Assembly (NCBI GenBank): GCA_045561055.1 | Contig: JBJKYL010000019.1 | Coordinates: forward strand, 310,001 to 374,000 | DNA length: 64,000 nt | Origin: SMWC01 sp045561055 | GTDB taxonomy: Bacteria; Pseudomonadota; Gammaproteobacteria; Steroidobacterales; Rariloculaceae | Reading direction: 5' to 3' | Shown: positions 62,529-64,000 of the stretch, in pieces | Numbering within the stretch: position 1 is the first letter of the stretch | Layout of the letters: each line of letters opens with the position of its first letter | Program-made: the position numbers and the translations under genes | Notes under the pieces: model-generated | Seen by the model: the letters and a program-made list of their open reading frames with translations, nothing else | What the model was told of the DNA's origin: nothing | Database searches by the model: none

Positions 62529-63599
62529 ATGCAGCTTGGTTCGAAATCGAAACCGCGTGTCTGTATCTACGTTCCGATAGACACGTCTGGGGAGTCTCAC
62601 CGTGAGATAGAGGCCCTAGGTTGTGAGGTCATCCTAGGTGATACAGGCTGGCGAAGCGGAATCGAGCGCGACGCGTTATTAAAGATAGCGGTGGGCGCTG
62701 ATGCGCTTATGGGTTCGACGATTAAGCACTCGCCGCTCGAAAAAACATTTCTCGAAGCGCTTCCTAATTTACGCATCATTTCTAAATACTCGATCGGCGT
62801 CGAAGACGTTGATCTGGAGACTGCTACAGAGCTTGGTGTTCTAGTTACGAACTGTCCGACGGAAGCGAATTGGGGTGGTGTCGCTGAGGGTACGATGGCC
62901 TTGATGCTCGCTTTCCTTAAGCGAGTCGGCGAGCGTGATCGACACGTCAAGAGTGGCGGTTGGCGGGACAAATCTCTGCTAGGTACCTATCTTGGTAGTC
63001 GTGAAGATGGTTACGCGGGAGTTACCGTTGGAATCGTTGGGCTCGGACGGATCGGGTCGCGTGTGGCGGACCTGATGGCGGCCTGGCGCGTGAAGCTACT
63101 GGCCTGCGACCCCTACATCGATGAAGAGCGTTTTGCGGAGCATGGTGTCGAGCAGGTAGATCTCGAAACGCTGCTTAAAGAGGCGGATGTAGTCACCCTG
63201 CACTGTAATTTGACGGCGGAGACGCGCGATCTAATTAGTCGTGAACGTCTCAGGCTAATGAAGTCGACCGCGTTGCTGATCAATACGGCGCGTGGTCCGG
63301 TAATCGATGTCGATGCCCTTTGCGATACGCTTTGTGACGAGAAGTTAGCCGGTGCCGTTCTAGATGTACTACCCGAAGAACCACCCGAGCTTGAAGCACG
63401 GATTCGCAGTATGGGTAACAAGGTCTTGTTGTCGCCACACATGGTTAGCGCGAATTCGCCGGGGACGCTAGAACCCGCAATTCCGTGGGCGACCGAAGCA
63501 ACTGTTGCGGCGCTTAAGGGAGTGGTTCCCGATCATGTCTGTAACGAGGATGCGATTCCGCGATGGCTCGAGCGTTTCGGTGACAGGTCACTGGTCTGA
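62529..63599 (+). CDS. D-2-hydroxyacid dehydrogenase (phosphoglycerate dehydrogenase-like)
   Basis: NAD-dependent oxidoreductase of 356 residues. The Rossmann motif is GVTVGIVGLGRIGSRVADL; the catalytic Arg is in ALLINTARGPVIDVDALC and the His in VLLSPHMVSAN. NCPTEANWGGVAEGTMALML is typical of SerA/HprA relatives. No ACT domain follows, so it is not the full SerA. Substrate may be phosphoglycerate, glyoxylate/hydroxypyruvate or an aromatic hydroxyacid. Downstream the MFS gene starts 38 bases later. Confidence 0.88.
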   Translation: MQLGSKSKPRVCIYVPIDTSGESHREIEALGCEVILGDTGWRSGIERDALLKIAVGADALMGSTIKHSPLEKTFLEALPNLRIISKYSIGVEDVDLETATELGVLVTNCPTEANWGGVAEGTMALMLAFLKRVGERDRHVKSGGWRDKSLLGTYLGSREDGYAGVTVGIVGLGRIGSRVADLMAAWRVKLLACDPYIDEERFAEHGVEQVDLETLLKEADVVTLHCNLTAETRDLISRERLRLMKSTALLINTARGPVIDVDALCDTLCDEKLAGAVLDVLPEEPPELEARIRSMGNKVLLSPHMVSANSPGTLEPAIPWATEATVAALKGVVPDHVCNEDAIPRWLERFGDRSLV

Positions 63600-63637
63600 A
63601 TCATGGAGAATATGGGTTTAAGGCGGCAGCAGCGGAG

Positions 63638-64000
63638 ATGTATGTTAGTGCGTTTGTCGCGATGAAATTCAGGCCGGGTGATGCCAGAGTAATTTGGTCC
63701 TGGGGGCTATACGACTTCGCTAACTCGGCATTCACGACACTCGTCATAACTTTCGTATATGCGACCTACTTCACGCAGGCGATGGCTCCTGATCCTATTA
63801 CCGGCACGGCTCTTTGGTCCCGAGCGATTGCTTTCACCGCCATTGTTGTTGCGGTGTTTTCCCCGATACTCGGCGCCATCGCGGATTGTGGTGGGTATCG
63901 TAAATTATTTGTAGTCTTGGCGACGCTGATCTGTGCTGCTGCGACGATCGCGCTCTATTTTGTTTTGCCTGGGCAGTTACTGATGGCGCTAGGGTTGCTG
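63638..64000 (+). CDS. UMF1-type MFS transporter, 5' part only
   Basis: Truncated by the window end after about 121 residues. From ATG 63662 the reading is MKFRPGDARVIWSWGLYDFA followed by NSAFTTLVITFVYATYF and ILGAIADCGGYRKLF, the Atg22/UMF1 pattern of an MFS permease. ATG 63638 is in frame and adds eight residues; which one is used is not clear. The substrate is unknown. It follows the 2-hydroxyacid dehydrogenase gene by 38 bases. Confidence 0.8.
   Translation, partial: MYVSAFVAMKFRPGDARVIWSWGLYDFANSAFTTLVITFVYATYFTQAMAPDPITGTALWSRAIAFTAIVVAVFSPILGAIADCGGYRKLFVVLATLICAAATIALYFVLPGQLLMALGLL

Noticed and set aside
1..64000. tRNA, rRNA, CRISPR, insertion sequences, prophage
   Set aside because: No tRNA T-loop/cloverleaf pattern, repeat array, transposase or phage gene was recognised by eye on either strand; a covariance search could still find a tRNA.

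Overview
The window reads as chromosomal DNA of a Gram-negative bacterium, most likely a marine-type gammaproteobacterium. Supporting genes are ilvH, proBA, the TorF-type porin with glnK-amtB, NAD-dependent formate dehydrogenase fdsGBAD, a TonB-dependent receptor and an outer-membrane-type lipoprotein. I cannot name a genus. No rRNA, tRNA, CRISPR array, insertion sequence or prophage was seen. Base composition is near 50% GC and fairly even throughout.

Layout. 1-4.3 kb: ilvH, proB-proA and a DUF2272 protein. 4.3-9.5 kb: a probably frameshifted small secreted protein, an AhpD/CMD-family gene whose reading frame continues through one TGA placed exactly at the second redox cysteine (a selenoprotein with a SECIS-like hairpin just downstream), a secreted hypothetical, a tannase/feruloyl-esterase-like enzyme and two unrecognised proteins. 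9.6-15.8 kb: a 1332-residue AAA ATPase - membrane segment - P-domain - WD40 protein, an MscS channel and an SLT lipoprotein. 15.8-18.9 kb: an overlapping four-gene operon of radical SAM enzyme, the two 'rSAM/selenodomain-associated' transferase types and a TVP38/TMEM64 membrane protein. 19-22 kb: a ferredoxin, then porin-glnK-amtB behind a good NtrC box and sigma-54 promoter. 22.4-32.5 kb: ModF-like tandem ABC ATPase, CDF metal exporter, a frameshifted threonine dehydratase, MerR-TPR protein, acyl-CoA ligase, MFS transporter, PTP-like protein and TPR protein.

32.7-41.3 kb is a mevalonate isoprenoid cluster: a short-chain polyprenyl diphosphate synthase, squalene/phytoene synthase, diphosphomevalonate decarboxylase, phosphomevalonate kinase, a single-chain fusion of class II HMG-CoA reductase with mevalonate kinase, type I IPP isomerase and HMG-CoA synthase. 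Only acetoacetyl-CoA thiolase is missing from the route from acetyl-CoA to farnesyl-PP. 41.4-49.1 kb is a formate dehydrogenase operon that carries a lactate-dehydrogenase-like FMN enzyme between fdsD and fdhD. L-lactate permease, valine-pyruvate aminotransferase and etfBA follow. The last 10 kb hold an AlkA-like glycosylase, a FolK-FolP fusion, a TonB receptor, a zinc metalloprotease, a possible small RNA, an MBL-fold hydrolase, a 2-hydroxyacid dehydrogenase and the start of a UMF1-type MFS transporter.

The most interesting items are the UGA-decoded AhpD-like selenoprotein, which a standard gene caller would split into two fragments; the HMGR-mevalonate kinase fusion; the selenodomain-associated rSAM operon about 10 kb from the selenoprotein; and the large AAA/P-domain/WD40 membrane protein. 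All functional statements are read from the sequence and family knowledge; no database search was run.
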